Source: Alteromonas sp. V450 | GTDB lineage: Bacteria > Pseudomonadota > Gammaproteobacteria > Enterobacterales > Alteromonadaceae | Assembly: GCF_001885075.1 (NCBI RefSeq) | Contig: NZ_MODU01000004.1 | Span: 558,001-622,000, forward strand | Direction of reading: 5' to 3' | Length of the DNA: 64,000 bases | Shown here: positions 10,447 through 20,146 of the stretch, in pieces | Layout of the letters: the number at the start of each line of letters is the position of its first letter | Numbering within the stretch: position 1 is the stretch's first letter | Program-made: the position numbers and the translations under genes | Notes under the pieces: generated by a model | The model's database searches: none | The model's input: only the letters and a program-made list of their open reading frames with translations | Told to the model about the DNA's origin: nothing

Positions 10447-11484
10447 ATGCAAGCACTTACTGATAGTGGCGAATTTCTCACGCTTTCTCGCCGCAATCCT
10501 GAATTATTCGACACGCCTTCTTCTTTTCTACTAAGCAACGGTATAGCCGTTAGTGTATCAGCCCCTGGTATTATTGAATTTAAGCCTGCAAACAGCAGTG
10601 AACTGAGTAAAAAAATCGTGCTGTCTTGTGGAGTCCACGGGAATGAAACAGCGCCGATTGAAATTTGTGATGAACTAGTAAAGAACATACTCACCGAAAA
10701 GCTTGTTATCGCTCACCATGTTCTTTTTTTATTCGGCAATTTACCGGCAATGGATATTGCTCAACGTTTTGTTGAAGAAAATATGAACCGGTTATTTAGC
10801 GGTGCACATTCTGAGGGTAAAGGGCTTATTAATGCTGAGCGCGTAAGAGCGAAGCAGTTGGAACAGGCTGTGAAAGTGTTCTTCGAACGTGGTGAAAGCC
10901 AAGCAATCCGATACCATTATGACCTGCATACCGCCATCCGAGCCTCAAAAAACGAGAAGTTTGCGGTATATCCCTATCTACACGATCGCAAGCACAGTAA
11001 GAGCCAGCTGGCTTTTCTTGCTGCCTGTGGAATTAAGACCATCATGTTGTCAGAAACGCCAACGACAACATTTAGCTATTATTCCTCATACCAGTTTAAC
11101 GCCCATGCTTTTACTGTAGAACTGGGAAAAGTTAGACCGTTTGGCGAAAACGATATGTCGCGCTTTGAAGATGCAAAATGTGCAATTACTGCGCTTATTA
11201 CGCAACTAGACTATACGCCTGATGTAGATATTGCTGAGTTAGATATATACCGTGTTAACCAAGTAATAAATCGAAACGAAGAAGCCTTTGAGCTTCATTT
11301 TGATGACGATACGCCAAATTTTACCGACTTTAAAAAAGGCACTGTGCTTGCCTCAGAACCCAAGACTAAATATGTCGCGCAATATGATGGCGAGGCCATC
11401 GTATTTCCCAACGCAAAAGTAGCGATTGGCCAACGAGCATTACTTACCGTTATACCGACTAAACTGGACGATTTAGATGTTTGA
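10447..11484 (+). CDS. astE: succinylglutamate desuccinylase/aspartoacylase family
   Basis: Last step of the arginine succinyltransferase pathway, cleaving N-succinylglutamate to succinate and glutamate. The 345-residue length fits AstE. The zinc-binding motif GVHGNETAPIE lies at about residues 60-70, and YDLHTAIR supplies another metal ligand; ENMNRLF is also typical. No other ast genes are nearby, so pathway assignment is from the protein alone. It overlaps the following HIT gene by 8 bp. Confidence 0.9.
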   Translation: MQALTDSGEFLTLSRRNPELFDTPSSFLLSNGIAVSVSAPGIIEFKPANSSELSKKIVLSCGVHGNETAPIEICDELVKNILTEKLVIAHHVLFLFGNLPAMDIAQRFVEENMNRLFSGAHSEGKGLINAERVRAKQLEQAVKVFFERGESQAIRYHYDLHTAIRASKNEKFAVYPYLHDRKHSKSQLAFLAACGIKTIMLSETPTTTFSYYSSYQFNAHAFTVELGKVRPFGENDMSRFEDAKCAITALITQLDYTPDVDIAELDIYRVNQVINRNEEAFELHFDDDTPNFTDFKKGTVLASEPKTKYVAQYDGEAIVFPNAKVAIGQRALLTVIPTKLDDLDV

Positions 11485-11884
11485 ATTAGACCCTCGTTTA
11501 CACAATGATACATTTTTTGTCTGTGATCTTTCGTTGTGTCGTGTACTGTTGATGAACGACAGCCAATTCCCTTGGCTTATTCTTGTGCCCATGAGAAGCA
11601 GAGTTTCTGAAATTATCGACCTTTCAGGCGATGATCAAGTTACGCTTTTAAGAGAGTCGGCGTTGGTATCTAAAGCGATGCAAGCCGCTTTTTCTCCGCT
11701 AAAATTAAATGTGGCAGCGCTGGGAAACGTGGTTAGACAACTTCATGTGCACCACGTCGCCCGTTATGAAAATGATGTGGCATGGCCTAAGCCCGTTTGG
11801 GGAGCCCAGCCTACAATAGCGTATCCGCAAACGCAGGCACAGGAGCGCATAGCGTTAATTAAACAGCACTTGGTACAAGTTTAA
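11477..11884 (+). CDS. HIT-domain protein
   Basis: A 135-residue histidine-triad protein. The triad appears as QLHVHHVAR near residue 93, a slight variant of H-x-H-x-H-x-x, preceded by LNVAALGNVVRQ, which is the usual strand before the triad. HIT proteins are nucleotide hydrolases or transferases; the substrate cannot be told from sequence. It overlaps astE by 8 bp and is probably translated with it. Confidence 0.88.
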   Translation: MFELDPRLHNDTFFVCDLSLCRVLLMNDSQFPWLILVPMRSRVSEIIDLSGDDQVTLLRESALVSKAMQAAFSPLKLNVAALGNVVRQLHVHHVARYENDVAWPKPVWGAQPTIAYPQTQAQERIALIKQHLVQV

Positions 11885-11936
11885 ATTCACTTGCACGGGG
11901 CTGGTACTAAAAACCTTAGATTAAACGGAGTTACAG

Positions 11937-12263
11937 ATGATAGTTTCTACTACCCCTACATTAGAAGGCCACAAAATTGAGGCTTACTACGGCATTGTTG
12001 TTGGTGAGGCAGTGATGGGAGCAAACATTGTAAAAGACTTGTTTGCTTCAATTCGCGACATTGTTGGCGGACGTTCCGGTTCATATGAAGAAGAGCTGAC
12101 CACGGCTCGTAAGCTCGCTTTTACTGAACTAGAGCACGAAGCAAGAAGTATGGGGGCGAATGCGGTTGTAGGTATTGATTTGGATTATCAAGTAATAGGC
12201 GACAAGGGCAGTATGCTTATGGTAAGCATCAGCGGTACTGCGGTAAAAACCTCTCCGTTATAA
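11937..12263 (+). CDS. YbjQ/UPF0145 family protein
   Basis: A 108-residue protein beginning [20 protein letters not shown], with [12 protein letters not shown]-like and [14 protein letters not shown] segments that are the signature of the YbjQ (UPF0145, putative heavy-metal-binding) family. ACGGAG precedes the ATG. Function in this family is not established. Confidence 0.88.
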   Translation: MIVSTTPTLEGHKIEAYYGIVVGEAVMGANIVKDLFASIRDIVGGRSGSYEEELTTARKLAFTELEHEARSMGANAVVGIDLDYQVIGDKGSMLMVSISGTAVKTSPL

Positions 12264-12317
12264 ACGATACATTCATTATCGACGGTACACTTTCCAACTC
12301 TAGTAAAGGAATAACCC

Positions 12318-14723
12318 ATGTTTAAAAAGTGGATAGCGTTATGGCTTGTGGTGCTCGCTGGGCAGTCTTTCGCTCAAGACGCGCTGACCTATCAAAAACC
12401 ACCTAAGGAAATACTCGATCTCGTTGACGTCACACTAGCACCTTCTACTTTGATGGATGATGCTCAGAACAATATGGTGTTGTTATACCGAGATAACTAC
12501 AAGTCTATCGAAGCGTTGTCGAAAGAAGAGCTACGGTTAGCGGGTTTACGAATCGACCCAACAACAAATATCGGTAGTCGCGTAACGTATTACAATGATC
12601 TTAAGGTTCAAAAAGTGGGCAGCGATGAAAGCATGGTAGTCAAAGGCATGCCATCGTCTCCAAAACTCGCGAATTTTAGATGGTCTCCAGACCAACAATA
12701 TATTGCTTTTACACATACCTCCAAAACGGGCGTTGAGCTATGGGTGTTGAACATTGCAAAAGCCGAGGCATATAAGCTGTTTGATAAGCCTGTTAATGCA
12801 AATATGGGCGACGCGATTAATTGGCAAGCCGATAGCAAATCTATGCTTGTAAAGGTTGTTCCAAGCAACCGTAAAGCATTGATAGACGCAGAGTTCGCCG
12901 TACCGACGGGGCCGACAATATCTGTTAGTGATGGTAAAAAAGCGCAGAATAGAACCTACCAAGATTTACTTAAAAACAAAAATGATGAGCAAAACTTTGA
13001 GCAGCTTGCTCGCTCAGAGATTTATACTGTTGGTTTAGATGGAAAAGCGGCAGCATGGTTGCCGTCGGGTATGTATGGCAATTTGAGTGTATCGCCAGCA
13101 GGCGATTATGTGATGGTTCAACAGTACAAGCGTCCGTTTTCCTATTTAGTGACATACCGCCGTTTTCCCCACAATATAGATGTATACACCGCCGATGCTA
13201 AACTTGTTAAAACAATCGCTAGCGTACCGCTTATTGAAGACTTACCTCAAGGCTTCATGGCGGTAAGAACAGGTATACGAAATGTGCAATGGCGCAATGA
13301 CAAGCCCAATACGCTAGTGTACGTAGAAGCGTTGGATGAAGGCGACCCAGAAAAAGACGTGCCGTATCGCGACCAACTGTCTCAGTTAAGCGCCCCTTTT
13401 TCGGGTGATGCACAGCCTCTGCTAAAAACAGAAGACAGGTTTTACCAAGTTATTTGGCACGATGACAGCGTTGCGATAGCAATGGACTATTGGTGGAACA
13501 ACAGAAACACAAAAACGTACGTGTTTAGCCCCGATAAGAGCAGGCCAACAGAAATTATCGCAGATAGAAATTATCAAGATAGATACAGCGATCCGGGGGC
13601 TTTTGTTACAACAAAAAACAAATTCTTCAGGAACGTATTAGCGGTTAAAAATGGACACGCATTTTTGATGGGAGAAGGTTTTACACCAGAAGGGCAGTTC
13701 CCTTTTTTGGATAAAATGAACCTTGAAACGCATGAAACAAGTCGTTTATATCAGTCTGAATTTACCGATAAGTTCGAAGATTTACGCGAGTACAATGTTA
13801 AGAACGACCGCTTGTTAGTTAGGATTGAGTCGAAGAATGATTACCCTAATTATTACTTTAGAACCTTAACTAATAACAAACTTGTACAGATAACGGATTT
13901 TAGTAATCCATTCCAGAGTTTGCAGAATGTTAAAAAAGAAGTAGTGAATTACAAGCGTGAGGATGGCCTTGATTTAACAGGGACGCTTTACCTTCCCACC
14001 GACTTCGAGGAAGGTAAGCGATACCCCATGATCTTGTGGGCATACCCTCGTGAGTTTAAAGACAAATCGAGTGCAGGACAAAATACCCAGAATCCAAACA
14101 CGTTTACCTATCCATGGTACGGTTCTCCGATTTATTGGGTAACAAAAGGCTATGTTGTGCTCGATGACGCTTCTTTCCCTATTGTTGGTGAGGGTGATAA
14201 AGAGCCTAACGATACATTTAGGACACAGCTTGTTGCTAACGCGAAAGCAGCAATAGATGCATTAGACGCACGGGGTATCATTGACCCTGAGCGAGTTGCT
14301 GTAGGTGGGCACAGCTATGGTGCTTTTATGGTTGCAAATTTGCTCTCTCACTCAGACTTGTTTGCCGCCGGTATTGCTCGCTCTGGTGCATATAATCGAA
14401 CGTTAACACCGTTTGGTTTCCAATCTGAGGAACGTCACTATTGGGACGCGCCAGAGGTTTACTATACGATGTCTCCGTTTATGCACGCGGATAAAATGAA
14501 AACACCGCTGCTATTGATCCATGGTGAAGCAGACAATAACTCTGGAACATACCCTATGCAGAGTGAGCGCTACTTTAATGCACTTAAAGGGTTGGGTGCA
14601 GTAACTCGCCTGGTAATTTTGCCAAAAGAAAGTCATGGCTATCGCGCAAAAGAAAGCGTACTACACACCCTGTGGGAACAAGATCGCTGGTTGGATAAAT
14701 ACGTTAAAAACAAAGGCAAATAA
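12318..14723 (+). CDS. secreted S9 family (prolyl-oligopeptidase-type) serine peptidase
   Basis: An 801-residue exported peptidase. A signal peptide covers residues 1-19 (ending GQSFA). A long beta-propeller-like region follows, then a C-terminal alpha/beta-hydrolase domain from about residue 560. The catalytic triad is visible: Ser666 in GGHSYGAFM, Asp739 in GEADNNSG and His773 in KESHGYR. The length and the FRNV/QYK-type propeller resemble the glutamyl-endopeptidase-like branch of S9 peptidases; the cleavage preference is not determinable here. TAAAGGA precedes the ATG and a strong terminator follows. Confidence 0.92.
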   Translation: MFKKWIALWLVVLAGQSFAQDALTYQKPPKEILDLVDVTLAPSTLMDDAQNNMVLLYRDNYKSIEALSKEELRLAGLRIDPTTNIGSRVTYYNDLKVQKVGSDESMVVKGMPSSPKLANFRWSPDQQYIAFTHTSKTGVELWVLNIAKAEAYKLFDKPVNANMGDAINWQADSKSMLVKVVPSNRKALIDAEFAVPTGPTISVSDGKKAQNRTYQDLLKNKNDEQNFEQLARSEIYTVGLDGKAAAWLPSGMYGNLSVSPAGDYVMVQQYKRPFSYLVTYRRFPHNIDVYTADAKLVKTIASVPLIEDLPQGFMAVRTGIRNVQWRNDKPNTLVYVEALDEGDPEKDVPYRDQLSQLSAPFSGDAQPLLKTEDRFYQVIWHDDSVAIAMDYWWNNRNTKTYVFSPDKSRPTEIIADRNYQDRYSDPGAFVTTKNKFFRNVLAVKNGHAFLMGEGFTPEGQFPFLDKMNLETHETSRLYQSEFTDKFEDLREYNVKNDRLLVRIESKNDYPNYYFRTLTNNKLVQITDFSNPFQSLQNVKKEVVNYKREDGLDLTGTLYLPTDFEEGKRYPMILWAYPREFKDKSSAGQNTQNPNTFTYPWYGSPIYWVTKGYVVLDDASFPIVGEGDKEPNDTFRTQLVANAKAAIDALDARGIIDPERVAVGGHSYGAFMVANLLSHSDLFAAGIARSGAYNRTLTPFGFQSEERHYWDAPEVYYTMSPFMHADKMKTPLLLIHGEADNNSGTYPMQSERYFNALKGLGAVTRLVILPKESHGYRAKESVLHTLWEQDRWLDKYVKNKGK

Positions 14724-14760
14724 ACGCATTACGGCGTGCTGTTATAGGCGTCGAAATTAG

Positions 14761-14792
14761 AAAAGGTGGCTGTTTAGAAGCCACCTTTTTTT
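14761..14792 (+). terminator. rho-independent terminator after the S9 peptidase
   Basis: AAAAGGTGGCT pairs with AGCCACCTTTT across a 7-base loop, followed by a T-run. It is nearly symmetric and sits between convergent genes, so it may also serve the minus strand. Confidence 0.9.
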
Positions 14793-14849
14793 GTCACTAA
14801 TCGTTAAATTTAGTTAGTCAAGCAAGCTAAGTAAGCGCTGTCGACAAGT

Positions 14850-15032
14850 TTAGTCGGCACTATGTTCAGAGTCTTTTTGCTTTGCTGATGGTGGCACTTC
14901 TTTTTCATCGCTGTCGTAGGGCTTCGATGGAGTAGGAAACTTAAACTTCGCACTATATTTAAGCAGCGTGATGTTGCCAATCACAACTCCCAACACTAAA
15001 ACAATAATAATAATGACCCAAGTAGTACTCAT
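14850..15032 (-). CDS. small membrane protein, DUF2897-like
   Basis: A 60-residue protein with one N-terminal transmembrane helix (WVIIIIVLVLGVVIGNITLL), a short LKYSAKFKFP segment and a charged, Lys/Glu/Ser-rich tail. This layout matches the DUF2897 family of small gammaproteobacterial membrane proteins. Function is unknown. It is codirectional with, and just downstream of, the M15 peptidase gene. Confidence 0.6.
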   Translation of the reverse strand: MSTTWVIIIIVLVLGVVIGNITLLKYSAKFKFPTPSKPYDSDEKEVPPSAKQKDSEHSAD

Positions 15033-15056
15033 AAATATTCCGCAGGCTAGCCCCTT

Positions 15057-15752
15057 TTATACCAATCTATGCTGATTGGTATTATTCAAAACGTAGCGAT
15101 TATACAAGGCTGGCAACTGTGGCAAAATACATGTTTTGCCTTCAATATCGCTTTTGCCTAGGGCGTTTATTAAACCGTTGACGTTTCGAGTATTCTCGAA
15201 GTCACGCGCTATGCTCTTAAAGCTTAGGTGCCATGGCTCTGGAGCAACGCCTCCGGTGTTAATTGAAAAAGGACGAAAAAATCCAAACTGGTCCATGGTT
15301 TCGTTAAGCCAACAAGACAGCGCATGGCATGGCCCACCCAATGTATATTCGCTCTCAACAAGATCAAATTTACCGCCCCACTTTTGCACTGCAGTCTTGT
15401 CGTATACGTCCATGTCCGTTCCCCAATGATGGCGGCTGCCACCTGGTAAAGCAGACCATGTTAATATTGCATGGAGCTTATCGTTTTCACTGAGCGAATT
15501 GAAAGCAAGCGCATCGCCATGTATATCGAGAAGCGGCGCTTGGCCTGTCCATTTTCGGTTGAAAATAACAGTTTGTCTGTTGAAATCACGAAAGCTACTG
15601 ACTAATTGCAAGTCTAAACCGTCTTTCTGTGCCGCTTCTTGCATAGCAAGAAACGGCGCAACAACGTCTCGGTGCAGCTTGTGGCCGTTGCCAGCGTCAA
15701 CAAGAAAGTCGTTTTTCTGGCCTAGCCACGCTTGTTCGGGTATCTGCTCCAT
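15057..15752 (-). CDS. M15 family D-alanyl-D-alanine carboxypeptidase (VanY-like)
   Basis: A 231-residue zinc peptidase of the VanY/LAS type, which trims D-Ala from peptidoglycan stem peptides. Zinc ligands are visible in SRHHWGTDMDVYD (His and Asp) and PEPWHLSF (His). The SSFRDFNRQ motif is also conserved. No signal peptide is apparent from the chosen start. It lies 15 bp downstream of dapE, so both cell-wall/lysine-related genes may be cotranscribed. Confidence 0.88.
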   Translation of the reverse strand: MEQIPEQAWLGQKNDFLVDAGNGHKLHRDVVAPFLAMQEAAQKDGLDLQLVSSFRDFNRQTVIFNRKWTGQAPLLDIHGDALAFNSLSENDKLHAILTWSALPGGSRHHWGTDMDVYDKTAVQKWGGKFDLVESEYTLGGPCHALSCWLNETMDQFGFFRPFSINTGGVAPEPWHLSFKSIARDFENTRNVNGLINALGKSDIEGKTCILPQLPALYNRYVLNNTNQHRLV

Positions 15753-15767
15753 AGCTAAGAATACCGA

Positions 15768-16904
15768 TTATTTAGCCAGCAGACGTTCTAATATACCAAA
15801 GTACATATCGGCTAGCTGCTCCAAGTCAGACATTTTTACGCACTCGTCAATTTTGTGAATAGTGGCATTTACAGGGCCTAACTCAATAACTTGAGCGCCA
15901 GTTGGTGCGATAAAGCGCCCATCAGACGTGCCGCCAGCGGTGGACAGTACCGTTGGTTTACCTTTTACCGCCGCAATAGCCTCTTGCGTTGCTTCAAGCA
16001 GTGCACCTGTATCGGTTAGAAATGGTTGACCGTTAAATGTCCATTTTATTTCGTACTCTAGCTCATGGGCATCTAAAATAGCAGTAACTCGCTCAATTAG
16101 AATGTGGTCAGTCACTTCCGTTGAAAAACGAAAATTAAAACAAACGTGAAGTTCACCGGGAATAACGTTACCAGCGCCTGTACCGGCGTGAATATTTGAT
16201 ATTTGAAAGCTGGTGGGCGGAAAAAAGTCATTGCCGTTATCCCAGTGAGATTTGGCTAATTCATCTAGCGCTGCCATTGCGGTGTGTACAGGGTTTTTGG
16301 CCAAGTGAGGGTAGGCGACATGGCCTTGAACGCCTTTTACGATTAAATCGCCGGTTAATGAACCTCTACGGCCATTTTTAACGATATCGCCCACTTCGTT
16401 AGTAGAGGAGGGCTCACCAACAATACACCAATCAATTTTTTCATTGCGCGCTTCAAGGGTATCTATAACGCGTGTAGTGCCATTAATGAACGGGCCTTCT
16501 TCGTCGCTGGTAATAAGGTAGGCTATGCTGCCTTTGTGATCAGGGTATTTGTTTACGAATTCGCGGGTGGCTACTAACATGGCCGCAAGGCTACCTTTCA
16601 TGTCAGCTGTGCCCCGTCCGTGTAAATAACCGTCAACTTCAGTTGCTATAAAGGGGGGCGTTTTCCAGGCGGCTTCAGGCCCGCTAGGGACAACATCGGT
16701 GTGCCCAGCAAAACAAAATACAGGGCCTTCTTTACCTCGGCGAGACCATAGGTTTGTAGTATCTTCAAAAACCATAGTTTCATTGTCAAACCCGAGTGTA
16801 CCTAAAAATTCGCCCATGGCCTCTTGGCAACCTGCATCTTCTGGCGTTACCGAGCGGCGGTTTATCAATTGCTTTGCAATTTCAATCACAGAGTCGTTTA
16901 ACAA
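15768..16904 (-). CDS. dapE: succinyl-diaminopimelate desuccinylase
   Basis: Converts N-succinyl-L,L-diaminopimelate to L,L-diaminopimelate and succinate, supplying lysine and meso-DAP for peptidoglycan. The 378-residue length is normal. Metal ligands are seen in [26 protein letters not shown] and VGEPSSTNE, and the C-terminal GGTSDGRF block is intact. The start appears to be TTG at 16904 with GAGGAAA upstream, overlapping the end of the ArsC-like gene by 7 bp, the usual arrangement in gammaproteobacteria. Confidence 0.95.
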   Translation of the reverse strand: MLNDSVIEIAKQLINRRSVTPEDAGCQEAMGEFLGTLGFDNETMVFEDTTNLWSRRGKEGPVFCFAGHTDVVPSGPEAAWKTPPFIATEVDGYLHGRGTADMKGSLAAMLVATREFVNKYPDHKGSIAYLITSDEEGPFINGTTRVIDTLEARNEKIDWCIVGEPSSTNEVGDIVKNGRRGSLTGDLIVKGVQGHVAYPHLAKNPVHTAMAALDELAKSHWDNGNDFFPPTSFQISNIHAGTGAGNVIPGELHVCFNFRFSTEVTDHILIERVTAILDAHELEYEIKWTFNGQPFLTDTGALLEATQEAIAAVKGKPTVLSTAGGTSDGRFIAPTGAQVIELGPVNATIHKIDECVKMSDLEQLADMYFGILERLLAK

Positions 16905-17245
16905 AATATTTCCTCGTACTGAGCGGGTTTAAAACCAATATGGAATGCGTTGCGATGAAAGAGAATAGGGCGTTTTACCATAGCAGGGTACTGAACAAGC
17001 AACGCAAGGGCCTTTTCTCGATTAAGCTCTGACTTGTCTGCATCGTCTAGTTGGCGAAACGTGGTGCCTCGCTTATTGAGCATGGCTTCCCAACCAAGCT
17101 CCGATTCTGCTTTCTCGAGAAAATCGGAATCAATTCCGTCTTTGCGGTAATCGTGAAATGAATAGTCTTGATTATTGTCTGATAACCACTTTTTTGCTTT
17201 TTTAATGGTGTCACAGTTTGGGATCCCGTATAGGACTGTATTCAT
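16898..17245 (-). CDS. ArsC/Spx-like (YffB-type) thioredoxin-fold protein
   Basis: A protein of about 115 residues starting [20 protein letters not shown], which matches the ArsC/Spx family with a single N-terminal cysteine in [11 protein letters not shown]. The FHDYRKDG and [10 protein letters not shown] blocks are typical of YffB. It is commonly placed directly upstream of dapE, as here. The reductase label of the family is by fold; the true substrate is unknown. I chose the ATG at 17245 over an upstream in-frame start at 17287. Confidence 0.88.
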   Translation of the reverse strand: MNTVLYGIPNCDTIKKAKKWLSDNNQDYSFHDYRKDGIDSDFLEKAESELGWEAMLNKRGTTFRQLDDADKSELNREKALALLVQYPAMVKRPILFHRNAFHIGFKPAQYEEIFC

Positions 17246-17325
17246 CTTTTTTTTCCGTACTACTTGTTGAATTACCCCATCATACAATTTGTTGGTTTAT
17301 TGATAAACGGGCAAGCGAAAGAGAT

Positions 17326-17826
17326 TCATATATACAGCGAAAAAAGCGGGTCCTCTCCTGCTTCAACATACTTGCGAACGGTGGGAAGTACACCGAGCAA
17401 AGCAGTAGCGTTCAATACTGTCATTATGCAATGGTTGTTCACATTTTGCTGTTTAAGCCAAGAAGCATTGACGGTGAAAAGGGCCTGTTTGGTAGATATT
17501 CTATCACCTTGGTGTAACGAGCATTGAAACTGTGCACTGTGTAGGTGATGAGTATTATTACCGTATTTGATTCTGCATTTCAGCCCTGCTGTAGACTGCA
17601 GTTCAACAGCGTAATCGAGGGGGGTTACCTTTTTTACTGTGCCGTCGAAAGGCGAGACGATCGTATTCGAATTAGTCATTACCGCTGCGCCGGGGCCAAA
17701 GACACCCGCATTAAGAAGTTTGTCATCTAATTCACTTAATGCAACCAATTGGCCAGTGACGGGGCTGAAAATATCAATTTTTTTCTTAAATGTTTCTGGG
17801 GCGTGGAACAAAAGCTTATCGTTCAC
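17326..17826 (-). CDS. EIIA-Glc-like protein lacking both active-site histidines
   Basis: A 166-residue protein with the glucose-type PTS EIIA fold: IFSPVTGQLVALSEL at the N-terminus, VFGPGAAV, VSPFDGTVKKV and LHQGDRISTKQALF. In E. coli Crr the two active-site histidines are in NHAF and VHFG. Here the aligned segments read DYAV and IKYG, so both are replaced (Tyr and Lys). It cannot be a normal phosphocarrier if this alignment is right. No other PTS genes are in the window. It lies 7 bp downstream of the ACT-domain gene and is probably cotranscribed with it. A structural or regulatory role is inference. Confidence 0.75.
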   Translation of the reverse strand: MNDKLLFHAPETFKKKIDIFSPVTGQLVALSELDDKLLNAGVFGPGAAVMTNSNTIVSPFDGTVKKVTPLDYAVELQSTAGLKCRIKYGNNTHHLHSAQFQCSLHQGDRISTKQALFTVNASWLKQQNVNNHCIMTVLNATALLGVLPTVRKYVEAGEDPLFSLYI

Positions 17827-17833
17827 TTCAATA

Positions 17834-18220
17834 CTATTCTCTATTAATAAAATAACCGGCTGCTTCTAAGGCCGCCACCGCGTCTTCCAGTTTGTTATTT
17901 TTTACTAGAAAGAAATCGGTATCGAATGTAGAAACAACAAATATCGCCACCTTAGCGGACGCAAGAACCTTTCCGATTTGAGCCATAATCCCAACCATAG
18001 AAAGATGCAACGGCCCAAGTAATTCGAGTGCACGCCAACCCTCGTCACTGTCTAAAGAGGAAACTTCCACGTATTCAGGGACTACAATTGACAGTTCTTC
18101 TTCAGTCTTACCCAGAAAAAAAAGTGGGCTGCTAAGCACTGAAGAAGGAATGTCACTCTCGGGATCTAAACTGTGAATTGTAAATAACGATGTGCGTACA
18201 AGTAACGTTTGTTTAGGCAT
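17834..18220 (-). CDS. ACT-domain protein
   Basis: A 128-residue protein with a C-terminal ACT-like fold. The segment LHLSMVGIMAQIGKVLASAKVAIFVVSTFDTDFF matches the amino-acid-binding ACT/CASTOR-type module. There is no attached catalytic domain, so it is likely a small ligand-sensing protein. It is the first gene of a minus-strand run that continues with the EIIA-like gene. Confidence 0.75.
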   Translation of the reverse strand: MPKQTLLVRTSLFTIHSLDPESDIPSSVLSSPLFFLGKTEEELSIVVPEYVEVSSLDSDEGWRALELLGPLHLSMVGIMAQIGKVLASAKVAIFVVSTFDTDFFLVKNNKLEDAVAALEAAGYFINRE

Positions 18221-18291
18221 GTGAACTGCTAAATTGTAGTAACTACGGTGATGGTCACATTAAACCATTAACTGTGCTTAAGTGCTACGTG

Positions 18292-18427
18292 TTATCCACT
18301 TTATCTGTGGATAAGTTTGTTGAGTAGTTTGGGGAGTTCTTTTAACTAATTGAAATTAAAGCATTTAATAAACTGTACAAACAATGTTCAGTGGATAACA
18401 TTATTGAAATAGCAAGCATTTTCCACA
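18292..18427. promoter_or_regulatory. cluster of four DnaA-box-like sequences with AT-rich flank
   Basis: TTATCCACT at 18292-18300, TGTGGATAA (inverse of the consensus TTATCCACA) at 18306-18314, AGTGGATAA at 18390-18398 and TTTTCCACA at 18419-18427. One is a perfect match and three have a single mismatch. A very AT-rich stretch follows (18438-18510) with the direct repeat AAAATCTTAG present twice. The cluster lies in a 427-bp gene-free region between divergent genes. It could bind DnaA; nothing shows it is an origin. Confidence 0.5.
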
Positions 18428-18647
18428 GGCTGTGTCTATAAAGAAAATAAAAAATCTTAGTTTTTTTTGCAAAATCTTAGCTTGACAAATAAGAGAGATT
18501 ATAAAATTTTTGTGCGAGATCTAGTCAAGTGTACGCGCCTTAAATCAACGATTACTCCCATTTTCTGGCTTATAAGTTAAAGTGATATAAAGTTTTAAAG
18601 TACTGTTAACAACAATGGTTTTGTTTATTTAAGGGAAAGGAGTTTTT

Positions 18648-19007
18648 ATGTCAGATTCGTCATGGTGTGATATTACAACTGAAAACGCAGAGTCTCTCGT
18701 TAATTTCTATGAAACCGTTATGGGCTGGAAAAAGGAGCCGGTAGATATGGGAGGATATCGGGATTATGTGATGTTAACGCCCGATGGCACACCCATTGGG
18801 GGCATTTGTCAAAAACGTGGAGTGAATCACGACGTGCCGGGCGGTTGGATAAATTACTTCACCGTTGAAGACTTACAAGTGTCGCTTGATCATGTTAAGT
18901 CGCTAGGTGGAAAGCAGGTAGGCGATATTCGTCGCCATGGAAGTGATTGTTTTTGCGTAGTGATAGATCCCAGTGGTGCGGCTTGTGCACTCTATCAAAA
19001 GGGTTAA
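18648..19007 (+). CDS. VOC (glyoxalase/bleomycin-resistance fold) protein
   Basis: A 119-residue single-domain vicinal-oxygen-chelate protein. WCDITTENAESLVNFYETV at the start and the closing block CFCVVIDPSGAACALYQ are typical of the fold. GTPIGGIC and WINYFTVEDL are the intermediate strands. The substrate is unknown. A good AAGGAAAGGAG ribosome-binding site precedes the ATG. It lies next to hppD, itself a VOC-fold enzyme, but on the opposite strand. Confidence 0.85.
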   Translation: MSDSSWCDITTENAESLVNFYETVMGWKKEPVDMGGYRDYVMLTPDGTPIGGICQKRGVNHDVPGGWINYFTVEDLQVSLDHVKSLGGKQVGDIRRHGSDCFCVVIDPSGAACALYQKG

Positions 19008-19011
19008 AGAA

Positions 19012-19033
19012 GGCCAGTATCGCTAAACTGGCC
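19012..19033. terminator. hairpin between convergent VOC gene and hppD
   Basis: GGCCAGT pairs with ACTGGCC across an 8-base loop, followed by a T-rich stretch. It probably ends transcription of the VOC gene. Confidence 0.6.
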
Positions 19034-19072
19034 ATATCTTTATCTTTATCTTTACTCTGGTGCGTTAAATCA

Positions 19073-20146
19073 TTATTTGGCAAGTACGCCACGATTTAAT
19101 TGGTCACGTTCTATCGACTCAAACAATGCCTTAAAGTTACCTTCACCAAACCCATCGTCTTGTTTTCTTTGAATGAACTCAAAGAAAACTGGGCCGAACA
19201 CGGTTTCTGAAAATATTTGTAACAATAGTCTGGGTTCGCCATTTTCAGTGGTACCGTCAAGCAATATGCCGCGTTTTTGTAATTCGCCAACATTTTCGCC
19301 GTGGCCAGGCAACCGTTCTTCCAACATGTCGTAATAAGTATCTGGCGGTGGCGTCATAAACTTCATTCCTTTTGCTTTGAGCTTATCTAAACACGCCACT
19401 AGGTCGTCGCAGGCAAAAGCAATGTGCTGAATACCTTCACCGTTGTATTTCATTAAGAACTCTTCTATTTGACCGCCGCCACCAACCGCTTCTTCGTTAA
19501 GTGGAATGCGAATTTTCCCATCAGGAGCGGTCATTGCTTTTGACAACAGTCCGGTGTATTCGCCTTTAATATCGAAGTAACGAATTTCTCTAAAGTTAAA
19601 CAGCTTTTCATAAAAGCCTGCCCAAAAGTTCATACGCCCGCGATACACATTATGTGTTAGGTGATCCAGCGTGTGGAAACCACATCCCTCAGGGTGACGA
19701 TCTACGCCCTCAATCCAGTTAAAATCGATATCATAAATGGTGTTTTCACCTTGATAGCGGTCAATAAGATAAAGCATTGCACCGCCTATGCCTTTAATGG
19801 CAGGAAGTTTCAATTCCATCGGGCCAGTATGCGTATCCATGGGCTGAGCGCCGCGCGCTAGCACTTCTTTGTATGCTTTTTGAGAGTCTTTCACGCGAAA
19901 TGCCATACCACAAGCTGAGGGACCGTGTTCCTCTGCGTAATAAGAGGCATGACAATTTTTCTCGTAGTTACTTAAAAGGTTAATATCGCCCTGGCGCCAC
20001 AGTTCTACTTCCTTCGACTTGTGTTTTGCGACACGAGTGAAACCCATTGCTTCGAAAATGGGCTCCAGCATGCCTTTCTTCGGTGCGGTAAATTCTAAAA
20101 ATTCAAAGCCATCTAACCCAATTGGGTTTTCAAACAAATCTGCCAT
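19073..20146 (-). CDS. hppD: 4-hydroxyphenylpyruvate dioxygenase
   Basis: Converts 4-hydroxyphenylpyruvate to homogentisate in tyrosine catabolism. The 357-residue length is normal. Iron ligands are visible: His in [14 protein letters not shown], His in [11 protein letters not shown] and Glu in VFFEFIQRK. The family's C-terminal [15 protein letters not shown] is intact. hmgA lies 282 bp upstream on the same strand. GGAATATT precedes the ATG. Confidence 0.96.
   Translation of the reverse strand: MADLFENPIGLDGFEFLEFTAPKKGMLEPIFEAMGFTRVAKHKSKEVELWRQGDINLLSNYEKNCHASYYAEEHGPSACGMAFRVKDSQKAYKEVLARGAQPMDTHTGPMELKLPAIKGIGGAMLYLIDRYQGENTIYDIDFNWIEGVDRHPEGCGFHTLDHLTHNVYRGRMNFWAGFYEKLFNFREIRYFDIKGEYTGLLSKAMTAPDGKIRIPLNEEAVGGGGQIEEFLMKYNGEGIQHIAFACDDLVACLDKLKAKGMKFMTPPPDTYYDMLEERLPGHGENVGELQKRGILLDGTTENGEPRLLLQIFSETVFGPVFFEFIQRKQDDGFGEGNFKALFESIERDQLNRGVLAK

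Noticed and set aside
18221-18647. Chromosomal replication origin
   Set aside because: Four DnaA-like boxes alone are not enough. Typical neighbours such as dnaA, mnmG or mioC are missing, and GATC sites are few.
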